Source of the DNA: Trachelipus rathkii
Lineage: Eukaryota > Arthropoda > Malacostraca > Isopoda > Trachelipodidae
DNA length: 15,000 nucleotides
Direction: 5' to 3'
Assembly (NCBI GenBank): GCA_015478945.1
Contig: JABUQX010002413.1
Coordinates: 1 to 15,000 of the forward strand
The stretch's first letter is position 1, and every line of letters starts with the position of its first letter. The notes under the pieces are model-generated. The model did not search any database and was not told the origin of the DNA. It worked only from the letters and a program-made list of their open reading frames with translations. Positions 1 to 8,825 of the stretch are shown here, one piece after another. A program made the position numbers and the translations under genes.

Positions 1-280
1 CCTCGTGATCTTAAAACGAAAATAGAGATGTTTAAATAAGATTATGGATTTTATTTTACTGTAACCCAACAATGTTGTGTGTGTTTTTTACGAGTGTCTC
101 CGTCTATTGTAAAATTTTAAATAAATAAATAAAAAAAAATAAATAAATAACATTGGTAAGGCGTATTGGAAAAATATGCCTACTACCCAGATTTCCCCAA
201 TGCGTGTGGGATCAACCTATTACATCTCAATGATTAGACCTATCCTTTATTGTTAAATTAAACTTAATTTTTTTTGGCTC
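1..280. other. A/T-rich leader without a gene
   Basis: I see no coding region here. There is an AAAT-type simple repeat at about 118-150. A short imperfect hairpin at 155-187 has arms GGTAAGGCGTAT and ATATGCCTACTACC. No promoter or RNA gene could be supported. Confidence 0.6.
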
Positions 281-800
281 AGGTTAATACTTATACGAAA
301 TTTGATAATATATTAATATTATAAGTAAAATATATAAATTTTTATATATTTAAATTTTTTAGCATTATGATTTTAACAAATATATTAACATATTAAATAA
401 GAAAAGAAATGTATATTTCTTATATATAATTTATATAAATTAATAATATATATATTATATTTTATATATATATATTTAATATAATATAATATTAAATTTT
501 TAATTATAATTTTATATAGTATATATATATATAATATATATATATTATAATATATAAAAAGAGGTGTATCGAATCATTCAAATTAAATATTGCTCTTAAT
601 GTTATCGGTCAGAGCCTGATCTAATATATATATATATAATATATCATATATATATATATATTATATATATATTATATATATATATAATATATATAATATA
701 TATATATATTAATAATATATATATATATAACTATTAATATATATAAATATATATTATATATATATATTAAGCTTGAATATATATATTATAAATACTACAT
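281..800. repeat. A/T desert with (TA)n microsatellites
   Basis: Almost pure A/T sequence with many interrupted (TA)n runs, densest at about 440-560 and 620-780. A small mixed-base island lies at about 560-622. No open frame of note. Such tracts are self-complementary and prone to slippage and to sequencing or assembly error. Confidence 0.9.
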
Positions 801-940
801 AAGTTGCAAAATTAAGGAATAAAATCTATAGAATTTTTCGTAGACCTTTATTAAGTAAAAAAAAACCTATTTATATGAATGACCTAAAAAAAAAAAAAAT
901 TTCATTTATATTATCGGAAATTACAGATTTTTTTTATTTT

Positions 941-1023
941 CCCCAATTAGGGGGCTCGGCCGACGGGGACACAGGGTGGGGATGAAGTCCCCCCGTCGTT
1001 ACCATCCGGGAAGGCCAAGAGAC
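941..1023 (+). repeat. G+C-rich hairpin element, copy 1
   Basis: A G+C-rich island in very A+T-rich DNA. It opens with CCCCAATTAGGGGG, then has an 8-bp stem CGACGGGG (961-968) pairing with CCCCGTCG (991-998), and ends with AAGGCCAAGAGAC. The same order of motifs occurs in reverse complement at 1182-1249, so the two form an inverted pair about 160 bp apart. They could be mobile G+C clusters of the kind known from some organelle genomes, or the ends of one small foldback element. The family is not recognised. Confidence 0.7.
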
Positions 1024-1181
1024 TTCACCTACATCTTGCCATTTGTGATTATAATTTATTAGATTGTATTAATTTTAAAAAATAGCAATAAATTTTATTT
1101 CCATTAACATCGTTTAATTAAAAGTGTGACATTCTATAGGCTTATATATTATTGGAAACCGCAAAGTATTATCAGGAGTTT

Positions 1182-1249
1182 GTCTCTCGGCCTTCACCGG
1201 TGGACGACGGGGCTCTGTACCCCGTCGGCTCGATGGCCCCTAAATGGGG
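1182..1249 (-). repeat. G+C-rich hairpin element, copy 2 (inverted)
   Basis: Reverse-complement relative of the element at 941-1023. It begins GTCTCTCGGCCTTCACCGG, has an 8-bp stem CGACGGGG (1205-1212) and CCCCGTCG (1220-1227) around a 7-base loop, and ends CCCCTAAATGGGG. The stem is the same eight bases as in copy 1 while the loop differs, which suggests a conserved structure rather than a simple recent duplicate. An A27 tract follows at 1273-1299. The 75-codon open frame across this region is low-complexity and not credible. Confidence 0.7.
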
Positions 1250-1272
1250 AAAAACAATATTTCCGAATGAAT

Positions 1273-1299
1273 AAAAAAAAAAAAAAAAAAAAAAAAAAA
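1273..1299 (+). repeat. A27 homopolymer
   Basis: A run of 27 A preceded by GAATGAATAA, so an AATAAA hexamer sits at its start. It may be the tail of a retroposed copy ending with the G+C-rich element upstream, or a plain homopolymer. No target-site duplication was found by eye. Confidence 0.75.
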
Positions 1300-1379
1300 T
1301 TATTTTCTACCATATTTTATGTGCAAACTTTTATTCTAAATAAAGTTCTTTGAAAGTCTATAGATTTTTCTTCCGTTAT

Positions 1380-1560
1380 TATGCAACTTCACCTATATTA
1401 TATATATATATTATATATTAATATGATATATTATGTATGTACTATGCTATTGTATTATTATTATTAATATATATATATATATATAGAATCTATCTATTTA
1501 CTACTAATAGTATTACATTCGTCTAATATTTATAATATTATATATATATATCATATTAAG
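1380..1560. repeat. A/T-rich (TA)n and (TTA)n sequence
   Basis: Interrupted TA and TTA runs with no supported gene. The stretch from 1560 to 1680 is also non-coding as far as I can see. Confidence 0.8.
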
Positions 1561-1677
1561 TGATAGAGTGTGGTTAATTGCTATGTAGCTCAGAGGGAGA
1601 TTTCCCCGAGTTTTAAAAAATACAACAGATAATTCTATCTATATTGAATATTAATTGAAGAATATAAAAAAAAACAA

Positions 1678-1724
1678 AAAGTGGTCTTTTTTTAGGAAAA
1701 AAGTTACAGCCTCATCAAGTTTTT
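1678..1724 (-). repeat. Dispersed A+T repeat family, fragment copy
   Basis: Read on the minus strand it contains GAGGCTGTAACTTTTTTCCT, the core of the repeat copies at 2189-2280, 2283-2430 and 2937-3115. Only the core is preserved here. The copies occur in both orientations, as expected of an interspersed element. Its class is unknown. Confidence 0.65.
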
Positions 1725-1845
1725 GTTAAATTAACTCCCATTAGAACTTTTCATTTTTGATTACACATTCTTCAGTTGTTATGTTCTCTTTTCAAGATCT
1801 ATAGTTTCTATTGTATTATGATAGTTTTGTACGAGTATACTTCAT

Positions 1846-1902
1846 TACAGAGAAATCATATGTATAATACTACAAATCTTATCAATCAACCCTGAACTAG
1901 GC
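1846..1902 (+). repeat. Palindromic repeat family, half copy
   Basis: ACAAATCTTATCAATCAACC and CCTGAACTAGG here match the right arm of the palindrome at 2801-2910 and, more weakly, that at 5109-5220. The left arm is missing or too diverged to see, so this is a truncated copy. Confidence 0.55.
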
Positions 1903-1935
1903 ATAAGCAATAAAAACGAGCAACGAGGCCCTCTA

Positions 1936-2180
1936 TTATATATATAGTGATAGTATTTTAAATATATAATTAATAAAATAAATAATAATTTAATATATCT
2001 ATTATATATTTTTAATTATATTAATATATACTTCTATATATATATATATATATAATAAATCATATAAATATATATAAAATATATATGATAATATAGTAAT
2101 AAGAGTAGTAGTAATATATGTTATATTATAAAAATAATATAAAATAGAACAGAAATATTAATTATATATATATATATAGG
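1936..2180. repeat. A/T desert with (TA)n
   Basis: TA-rich simple sequence with a small TAGTAATAAGAGTAGTAG patch near 2095. No gene is supported. Confidence 0.8.
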
Positions 2181-2188
2181 TAATTATT

Positions 2189-2280
2189 TAAGAAGACTAT
2201 AAGGAAATTTTAAACTTTGAGAGGCTGTAACTTATTTCCTAAAGACTTAATTTTTTTTAAAGTATATTCTGTGATTTTAA
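2189..2280 (+). repeat. Dispersed A+T repeat family, copy A
   Basis: Contains AACTTTGAGAGGCTGTAACT at the core and ends AGTATATTCTGTGATTTT. It lacks the internal T-rich stretch of the longer copies. It stands in direct tandem with copy B, which begins about three bases later. Confidence 0.75.
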
Positions 2281-2282
2281 AA

Positions 2283-2430
2283 AAAAAAATTTATTAGAAA
2301 ATCCTATGAGAGTTTTAACAACTTTGAGAGGCTGTAACTTTTTTCCTAAATTGACCGCCACGTTTGTTTTTTTTTATTCTTCATTATTATATTTTTAGAG
2401 TATATTCTGTGATTTTTATAAAAATCGAGG
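2283..2430 (+). repeat. Dispersed A+T repeat family, copy B
   Basis: A longer copy. The order is AACTTTGAGAGGCTGTAACT, a T-rich spacer, GAGTATATTCTGTGATTTTT, then ATAAAAATC. It lies head-to-head with the inverted copy at about 2425-2640, so the pair can fold into a large hairpin closing near 2440. Confidence 0.75.
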
Positions 2431-2640
2431 ATAAAGCCCCTCTGCGCTACTATTACCGGTAATTGTTTGCCGAATGGGCCTCTAAACAGATTTTTATGAA
2501 AATCACAGCGTAGACTAAAAAAATAGTAGTGAAGAATGAATTAAAAGGCAAATGATCGATCTCTTTAAGAAAAAAAATTACCCTCTCAAAGTTTGGAATT
2601 TTCTCATATAGTTTTCTTATAAAAAAAAAACTTAGCGGGA
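2425..2640 (-). repeat. Dispersed A+T repeat family, copy C (inverted)
   Basis: On the minus strand it reads CAAACTTTGAGAGGG, then AAAGAGATCGATCATT, a T-rich stretch, GTCTACGCTGTGATTTTCAT, and a distal GAGGCCCATTCGGCAAACAAT. It shares the last part only with the copy at 2937-3115, so these two are the most complete members. The short minus-strand open frame at 2453-2650 is simply this repeat. Confidence 0.75.
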
Positions 2641-2800
2641 TTTTTTTCATCGTAACTTACAAAAGAGGCGCAAGGTAAGACTGTTAATGAAATAGTAGCA
2701 TAGGCATAGTTGCCTGATTTCAATAAAGGTTTACAGCAACGTAAATCAATCTAGGTTAGGTCTAGGTTTGCGGCATCGTCGATCCATCTGGGTTAAGTCT

Positions 2801-2910
2801 CGGTTTAGGACCCTTCTAGTTCAGGTTATATGTTTTTCAAGGATACACAGAGTAAATCTGTGTATACTTAACAAATCTAATCATAACCTGAACTAGGATG
2901 GTTCTAAGTC
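2801..2910. repeat. Palindromic repeat family, copy P1
   Basis: Outer arms TAGTTCAGGTTAT and ATAACCTGAACTA pair. Inside them ATACACAGA (2843-2851) and TCTGTGTAT (2857-2865) form a 9-bp stem with a 5-base loop. The same sequence with the same outer GGTTTAGGAC motif recurs at 5109-5220, so this is a repeat family and not a one-off hairpin. Confidence 0.75.
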
Positions 2911-2936
2911 CGATTCCTCCAAGTGATAAGTAATAG

Positions 2937-3115
2937 TTATTATAAGAAGGAATCCCAATGGGTAAATATTCCAAACTATTGAGAGTCTGTAACTTTTTTT
3001 TTATCTTAAAGAGACCGATCATTGATTTTTTTTATTTTACATTACTACTTTTTAGGTCTATGCGGTGATTTTTATAAACATATCTTAAGAGGCCTTTCCT
3101 GTAAACAATTTCCAT
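2937..3115 (+). repeat. Dispersed A+T repeat family, copy D
   Basis: Direct-orientation long copy, about 180 bp. It has CCAAACTATTGAGAGTCTGT, AAAGAGACCGATCATTGATT, TTTTTAGGTCTATGCGGTGA and AGAGGCC followed by GTAAACAATT. It matches the minus-strand reading of 2425-2640 along its length with scattered substitutions and small indels. A (TA)n tract begins right at its 3' end. Confidence 0.75.
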
Positions 3116-3128
3116 ATATATATATGTA

Positions 3129-3167
<39 letters not shown>

Positions 3168-3174
3168 AATATAT

Positions 3175-3215
<41 letters not shown>

Positions 3216-3287
3216 ATATATATATATATATATATATCATATATATATATATATATATATATAACTCACAATATATATATATCTTAA

Positions 3288-3323
<36 letters not shown>

Positions 3324-3394
3324 TATAGTTATATACCCTAAAACTATTATCACTATTATAAGTATGTTATATATTCTATATAAAGTATATAATA

Positions 3395-3433
<39 letters not shown>

Positions 3434-3461
3434 TCCACGTTATTAATATTATATATATTAT

Positions 3462-3493
<32 letters not shown>

Positions 3494-3500
3494 TATAATA
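3112..3500. repeat. Long (TA)n microsatellite desert
   Basis: Nearly continuous TA dinucleotide repeat broken by short unique islands (for example about 3262-3298 and 3335-3390). No gene is supported. The true length is likely uncertain because such tracts assemble poorly. Confidence 0.9.
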
Positions 3501-3645
3501 TATATATAAATCAAATTTATTTTATTTATATAATCATTATTTCTTTATTATTTATTAGCATTATGGTTATCATTATTTTTATATATTAAATAAATTTTAA
3601 CATTAATATTTATTATTTATTTATTTATTATTTAGTATATATATG

Positions 3646-4810
3646 GTAATAGTCCGTTTTAAGGTAGTAATCTTATCAGATATCGATATTTTTATAGAAA
3701 AGATATATCAGGATTAAATATTATAATTATTAGCCATCTAAGAGAGTTTGTCATGTCCGTTGATTACTAGAATGTGTTTGAATGCGTGCAATCGATTTTA
3801 TTATAAAAAACATTAAAAAAACAAAGTCTTTAGTAATTTATAATCCACACATGTTTACTCCATAAATTATAGAAAAAAATATTTTACTAGATTATATATA
3901 TATAATTAATTATATATATATATATATATATATATTATACTATTAAAATTTTTATACCTATTTGAAGGAAAAGATGATAACGCCGAATTACATAAAATTA
4001 TATATTAATTAAATATATATTATATATATTATTGCTAAAATAACTAGGGTAAAATGCACAGTAGTAATGGCGTACATGCATGGCAGACCGTTCGTGAAGC
4101 GCTCGCTTTTAATAGCGCGTTGAAGGGCGAGCCCTGAGTCCTAAAAGAACGCATATACGGCATCACGTTTCATTAGCGCGCAGCGCACCATTAGAAGTAG
4201 AGCTCTTCAAGCGAGCGGTCTGCTATGCATGTACGCCAGCCTGAGGTGAATTTGCCCTATGGTATTTGACTAGTTAGAAAAAAATATATATATAACGTAA
4301 TTTTTTAAAAAAAATAAAAAATTTAAGTAAAATTTATGCAAATGTAGCACAATACCAAATTTTTGAATTTTATTTTTATAGTTATTTTTTTTAAATAACA
4401 CTTAATATACGTAAATTAGTAAACGTATAATTTTATATATATATACAAATATTTCATTTAATTACTAATTATGTAATTTAGTTTATTATATATTTATTTT
4501 ATTATATTCTATATATATAAATATATATTATATATATTATAATTATTATAATATAAAGTTTGTAACTAATTGAATAATAAAAATCTGGGTTTACATTATT
4601 TATTTATTTTTTTAATAAAACCAATCGTAAACAAACCACACCACACATTTGGGTTAAAAAAATACCATTATTCCTTTATTTTTACCAGAAGCCAATTCTT
4701 TCACTCTTCACGTGTTCGAACAAACTGTAGTTATATATATTTGGGTAACAACGATATCCGATAACTTACGATTATCGGTCTGATAAGATTACCTTAAAAC
4801 AGACTATTAC
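3646..4810. mobile_element. Possible foldback or TIR element, about 1.17 kb
   Basis: The left end 3646-3681 (GTAATAGTCCGTTTTAAGG, then ATCTTATCAGA) is matched in reverse complement at 4779-4810, with a 3-base indel and one substitution. Between them lie A+T-rich DNA and the MITE-like element at 4047-4257, with no transposase frame. This would fit a non-autonomous DNA element with terminal inverted repeats and a later nested insertion. Two independent inverted copies of one short repeat would look the same. No clear target-site duplication is visible. Confidence 0.45.
4047..4257. mobile_element. MITE-like element, 211 bp
   Basis: The ends are inverted repeats: GGGTAAAATGCACAGTAG on the left, and on the right read in reverse GGGCAAATTCACCTCAGG. 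Both arms continue into GGCGTACATGCATRGCAGACCG. The interior is G+C-rich, unlike its surroundings. A TA dinucleotide flanks each end (4045-4046 and 4258-4259), which would suit a Tc1/mariner-type TA target. The GGG/CCC ends would also suit PIF/Harbinger-like elements, so the superfamily is left open. It has no coding capacity. Confidence 0.7.
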
Positions 4811-4838
4811 AACAGTTATTTTTTATTTTATTTGTTAA

Positions 4839-4840
<2 letters not shown>

Positions 4841-4871
<31 letters not shown>
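4841..4871. repeat. (TTA)n microsatellite
   Basis: About ten TTA units, the first of several TTA tracts in this part of the window. Others lie at about 4957-4984, 5354-5380 and 5636-5652. Confidence 0.9.
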
Positions 4872-5108
4872 GTAGGATAATGTTTAATTATTATTATTAT
4901 TTTATTTTTAATTTATTTGTTAAAAATATATATTATATTATTATAATATTGTATTAAATATTATTTTATTATTATTATTATTATTGTTGAAATAGTTCTG
5001 ACCGTAATGTGACGAAATAGCGATTTTTTTCCGACAATCGAATTTTAAAATATCTTTCCTAACCCAAGATTGATGACGTAAATACGACTGCCGTATCTTA
5101 TGTCTTTG

Positions 5109-5220
5109 TTTTAGGACCAAATACTCTTTAAGGTTATAATAAGATTTGTTAAGCATACACAGATTTATTATGTATACTTAACAAATCTTATCATAACCTT
5201 AACTTATTTTGTCCTAAACC
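5109..5220. repeat. Palindromic repeat family, copy P2
   Basis: The left arm from 5130 (AAGGTTATAATAAGATTTGT and on) pairs with the right arm ending at 5200 (CAAATCTTATCATAACCTT). Outside them TTTTAGGAC near 5110 pairs with GTCCTAAA near 5211. P1 at 2801-2910 has the same layout, including the outer GGTTTAGGAC motif. The minus-strand open frame across 4941-5156 overlaps this palindrome and a TTA repeat, and is not a gene. Confidence 0.75.
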
Positions 5221-5440
5221 GAATCTTAACCTATATATATGTTGGTAATGTTTTTTTAACAACTTGTTAGAGGATTTTTCAAAACCATTTCGAAATATCG
5301 ATTGTTTTAAAAAGAATTGGCGGTTTTGGATTATGCTCAGCTCAACAATTACATTATTATTATTATTATTATTATTATTGATTAATATAATTAAATTATT
5401 TTTGCTTATGCAATATAATTATATTATTTTTTATTATTTA

Positions 5441-5555
<115 letters not shown>

Positions 5556-5712
5556 TTGTTATTCATCTATTTTTTTATCAAAGTTATTATTATATATATT
5601 AATTATATTTATGAATATATATTTACCGGTTCAATATTATTATTATTATTATAATCATTAATTCTATATTATTTCATCTTTTTGTTCATTCATTTTTTTT
5701 TTCTTAGGTTGA

Positions 5713-5762
5713 GTTTATATATATACTATATATATAATTATATATAAATATATATATATTAT

Positions 5763-5820
<58 letters not shown>

Positions 5821-5833
5821 TATACTACTATAT

Positions 5834-5867
<34 letters not shown>

Positions 5868-6160
5868 ATATATATATAATAATATATAATATTTATTACT
5901 CACAATCATATATATATATATATATAAAACTATAATATAATATATATATTATATATATATTATACCCAATATATATATCCTTTATATATATATATATATA
6001 ACCTAATCTATAATTTATATACTATACTATACTCATATAATATATATGATTGATTATGTTAATATGTATTATTGATATTAATGTATATAATGTATATATA
6101 CTATATTAATATATATATATATTAATATATAATTATATAATATATAATTAATTATATATA

Positions 6161-6192
<32 letters not shown>

Positions 6193-6300
6193 TAGATAAT
6201 ATTATAAATATATATATAATATTATATAATATATTATATAATATTAAATATATAATTATATATATAATATATATAGTATTATATTATAATATATTAAATT
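5713..6300. repeat. Long (TA)n desert
   Basis: TA dinucleotide repeat with short interruptions such as ACTCACAATCATA near 5900, which echoes a similar island near 3262-3280. No gene is supported. Confidence 0.9.
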
Positions 6301-6607
6301 AGTAGTGATTGTTTACGACATCCGCGTATCTAGCAAGCTTTTCTCAAAAAGTATATTATAAGAGATATAGGGTTAGAAAACTTGAATATAATGTTTATAA
6401 TATAGTTTATTGGATAAGCTCTTAAGAATCCTGTAGTAATTTTCAAGTCTGTGGGAATGTTAATATTAAGAGGGTGGTCATACTAATTACCCGAGGGTGG
6501 ACCACCGATATTTAAAGCGGGCTTACGCCTTTGTTGCTTGAATCTGCGTGTGTGATGATTTAGGCCTAAACTTAAGCGTTTGGGGCTGACCAGATTTCAC
6601 CTGGAGT

Positions 6608-6640
6608 GTCAAACAGACCGAGAGAAGGTCTAGTTTTGAC
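6608..6640. repeat. Hairpin with a long stem
   Basis: GTCAAACAGACC pairs with GGTCTAGTTTTGAC around the loop GAGAGAA, with a small internal mismatch. It is the first of a series of compact hairpins that runs to about 7140. There is no U-run after it, so a bacterial terminator is not implied. Confidence 0.6.
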
Positions 6641-6725
6641 TGACAGACTACGAAACGGCGCGCGTGCGCTAATTAATAAACTACAATATAACCCTTATAT
6701 TATTATTTTAATTACATATCGATAA

Positions 6726-6785
6726 GATTCGATTTTCCGAGGAAAATCGAATCTGAGTCGAAATACGATCCCTGTAAGGGATCGT
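6726..6785. repeat. Two back-to-back perfect hairpins
   Basis: GATTCGATTTTCC (6726-6738) pairs perfectly with GGAAAATCGAATC (6741-6753) with only 2 bases between. Then ACGATCCCT (6765-6773) pairs perfectly with AGGGATCGT (6777-6785) around GTA. The second stem may be extended by GAGTCG and CGCACTC. Two adjacent perfect stems resemble the double-hairpin elements described in some fungal and algal mitochondrial genomes, but nothing else here proves that origin. Confidence 0.75.
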
Positions 6786-6948
6786 TTTATACGCACTCCG
6801 ACTTTGGATTTCCACCGTGGTTTATTATTCTTCCGCATCCGGTTCTGAGTCCGATATATATCTATAAGGGGTTAGAGTTAACGTATCGCTTTCAAACTTG
6901 GTATATTTTCTATTGAGGAGTTAAATAAACTGATCCCTGGCAAGTTTT

Positions 6949-6989
6949 GGTGATCGTAGGTCACCTACCATAGGGGGGATGTTACCCCT
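6949..6989. repeat. Pair of short hairpins
   Basis: GTAGGT (6956-6961) and ACCTAC (6963-6968) form a compact palindrome, with an alternative stem GGTGA/TCACC at 6949-6965. AGGGG and CCCCT at 6972-6989 form a second. Both continue the hairpin-dense stretch. Confidence 0.5.
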
Positions 6990-7080
6990 CATATAAGGCG
7001 CCAAGGTCAAATTTCGTATCCTGAAAACCCTGGTAGGGCTTAACGTATCTGGTGAAAATTTGAATGTGAGCTATATGATA

Positions 7081-7136
7081 GACGAAAGATCATTCGTCGA
7101 GAGACGTTCCTTACTGCGTCTCCCCTTGGAAAGGGG
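7081..7136. repeat. Three consecutive hairpins
   Basis: GACGAA/TTCGTC (7081-7098), GAGACG/CGTCTC (7101-7122) and CCCCTT/AAGGGG (7122-7136) follow each other almost without spacers. The third, with the following GGGCGCTGCCCTC, resembles the hairpin and GGCGCTCAGCCCTGCCCC at about 11600-11637 inside the palindrome. That suggests a dispersed G+C-rich element. Confidence 0.6.
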
Positions 7137-7299
7137 GGGGGCGCTGCCCTCAAAATTAAAAATGATACGTAGAAGACTGTTTAAACTTCTAGGGAAAGGT
7201 TGAAGGAGACGGAGATTGGAAGCTGGATTCGGAGACGGAGTTGTGAGTTTGGATTGGTTTCGGAAAGTCCAGGGACCTACTGCCAGGAGATGGGTCACC

Positions 7300-7462
7300 C
7301 TTCTTTGAAAAAAAAAAGAAGAAGAAATTAAAAAGAAGAAATGCACAAACAGTAAGGAAGAAGAAAGGAAGAATGAGGAGGAATGAGGAAGGAATGAAGG
7401 AGGAGGATAAGGAGGAAGAATGAAGAAGGAGGATGAGGCTGAGAAGGATTCAAGAGTTGGCT
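7300..7462 (+). repeat. Purine-rich tract 1
   Basis: Over about 160 bases the plus strand is almost entirely A and G, built of degenerate GAAGAA, GGAGGAATGA and GGAAGGA units. The overlapping minus-strand open frames (7071-7469 and 7328-7549) are Ser/Phe/Leu-rich products of the tract and not genes. Such mirror-like purine tracts can form triplex DNA, and similar patches also arise as noise in low-quality long reads. Confidence 0.8.
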
Positions 7463-7675
7463 CCGGCACCGGTGCATGGAGCCGGTTTCGGGGCCGAGTA
7501 ATAAAAAACAGTCGTTATACAACAATGCAGGTGTCCTTATAAGGGTCATACGAGATCATGAGGAGTTTTCGAATATGATGGTTAAATAGTCCGTATATAT
7601 AGGGTGTCTAAGAAACCCCCCCAATTAAGGGGTGTACCCGACTGTTAAAAAAAGTAGCACAGAGTGCAAAACAGA
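7463..7675 (+). other. Spacer with a short unassigned open frame
   Basis: Between the two purine tracts. It holds a CCGGCACCGGTGCATGGAGC segment, a 37-codon ATG frame from 7475 that matches nothing I know, and a CCCCCCCAATTAAGGGG hairpin-like motif near 7615-7631. That motif recalls the CCCCAATTAGGGGG start of the element at 941. No gene is claimed. Confidence 0.4.
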
Positions 7676-7740
7676 GACCGATAGGAGGAATGAAGAAGGA
7701 TGAAGAAAGAATAAGGAGGGAAAGAATGAAGAAAGAGTCT
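7676..7740 (+). repeat. Purine-rich tract 2
   Basis: A second plus-strand A/G tract with the same GGAGGAATGAAGAAGGA flavour as 7300-7462. Both tracts are followed within 60 bases by a CCGGTG-rich segment (7465-7490 and 7776-7800), so they may be halves of a diverged tandem duplication. Confidence 0.7.
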
Positions 7741-8080
7741 GACTCAGAGGAGTAGAAAATGTGACAGCTGACAAACCGGTGTTGGTTGCCGGTGTTCGGT
7801 TGCGGTTACTAAATTTAGTGAGCTGTAAATGATACAAGTTATCAGTAGGTGTTAACTTAAATGTATGTTGGTATATATTGGGTCCTCCCGTAAGTATCGG
7901 TATATATATAATGGTCCTTCAGAACATCACATCTAAGAAATAAAAAAATTAAAATAAATTTAATAAATAAATAAATATATTTATTAATTTTCTTACACTT
8001 TTTATTTTTATAAACTTACTAATTTAACAGATCTTCCTTTACATACCCTAGTAAGTCAAGATAAATATAAATCAACACCT
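7741..8080. other. Unassigned A+T-rich spacer
   Basis: I see no gene. There is a self-complementary stretch at about 7945-7990 (TTAAAATAAATTTAATAAAT facing ATATTTATTAATTTTC). Two GGTATATAT...GGTCCT motifs lie at about 7869-7885 and 7898-7918. Confidence 0.5.
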
Positions 8081-8249
8081 CCAAGCCCCATCACCACCGC
8101 ACCACCCTCTTCACCATTTAAATGTGATCTATTAAATCTATTGTATCCTAAAGTTCACAATTTTGAGGTACAATTCTTGTAATAACATTAACTAATAACA
8201 ATCATTGTCTTCCTCTCTCATAAACATAACCATCAATACAATATATTCA

Positions 8250-8381
8250 ACGTAACAAAGTTCCATCTACAGTCACATAAAACTTATTAACATCAACACT
8301 GACTATGATAATAAGCTCGCCAATGACAAAACCTGGACCAGCAAATATTGAAAACAGGAATAAACACGAGTTGTTGAATCG
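8250..8381 (-). pseudogene. Possible galectin-like fragment, decayed
   Basis: A 44-codon minus-strand stretch between stops contains GPGFVIGELIIIVSVDVNKF followed by YVTVDG. The spacing PF-x2-G, then alternating hydrophobics, then F-x-V-x-V-(N/D)-G is the pattern of beta strands in the galectin carbohydrate-recognition domain. Upstream on the same strand, other frames give coding-like pieces, for example YIDDGCLFIRLVVG near 8660-8710 and a Met-led hydrophobic start near 8733, separated by stops. If real, this is a frameshifted or badly sequenced lectin-like gene reading away from the palindrome. The match is by eye to a loose pattern, so chance is possible. It would lie just outside the left arm as far as the window shows. 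Confidence 0.22.
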
Positions 8382-8825
8382 TTAACTAAAGTATCTATTC
8401 AACTTAAATCCGTGTAGAAACTTAGCATATACACGGTATCCAATAGACTTGCTTGTACATTATCATATCTTTGAATACAAGACATCGTCTCTAACATAAC
8501 AATGTTAATTTTTACATTAACATAGTAAATTAACAAAAAATTTAGCATAACCTTACCTAATCATCATAATATACCTAATGGATAAAGACAAACAAAGTAA
8601 AGTTTTACCTTCTGTATAAGCTAAACTATAACATAACGTACTTAGCACCCAACAACCAGACGAATAAACAAGCATCCATCATCAATGTAGTCAACTAATT
8701 CGAACATAAGAGGGTACTAAAACAAGTTTTCATTTTTATACATATAATTTTATTGAAAAAGAGTGTTATATAAATACATAAAACATATTAATACATAAAA
8801 ATATAAGTTTATTTTAAATATATTA

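Noticed and set aside
1126..1353. 75-codon frame with a poly-Lys run
   Set aside because: It spans the G+C-rich repeat and the A27 tract, so it is repeat-derived.
3112..3335. Repeat tracts considered as a telomere or centromere array
   Set aside because: They are simple (TA)n, with no telomere-type G-rich unit and no higher-order repeat.
6608..6640. Hairpins considered as rho-independent terminators
   Set aside because: No T-run follows the stems, and nothing else in the window looks bacterial.
7071..7549. Two overlapping minus-strand Ser/Phe/Leu-rich open frames
   Set aside because: Both are complements of the purine-rich tract at 7300-7462. Such composition gives long open frames by chance.
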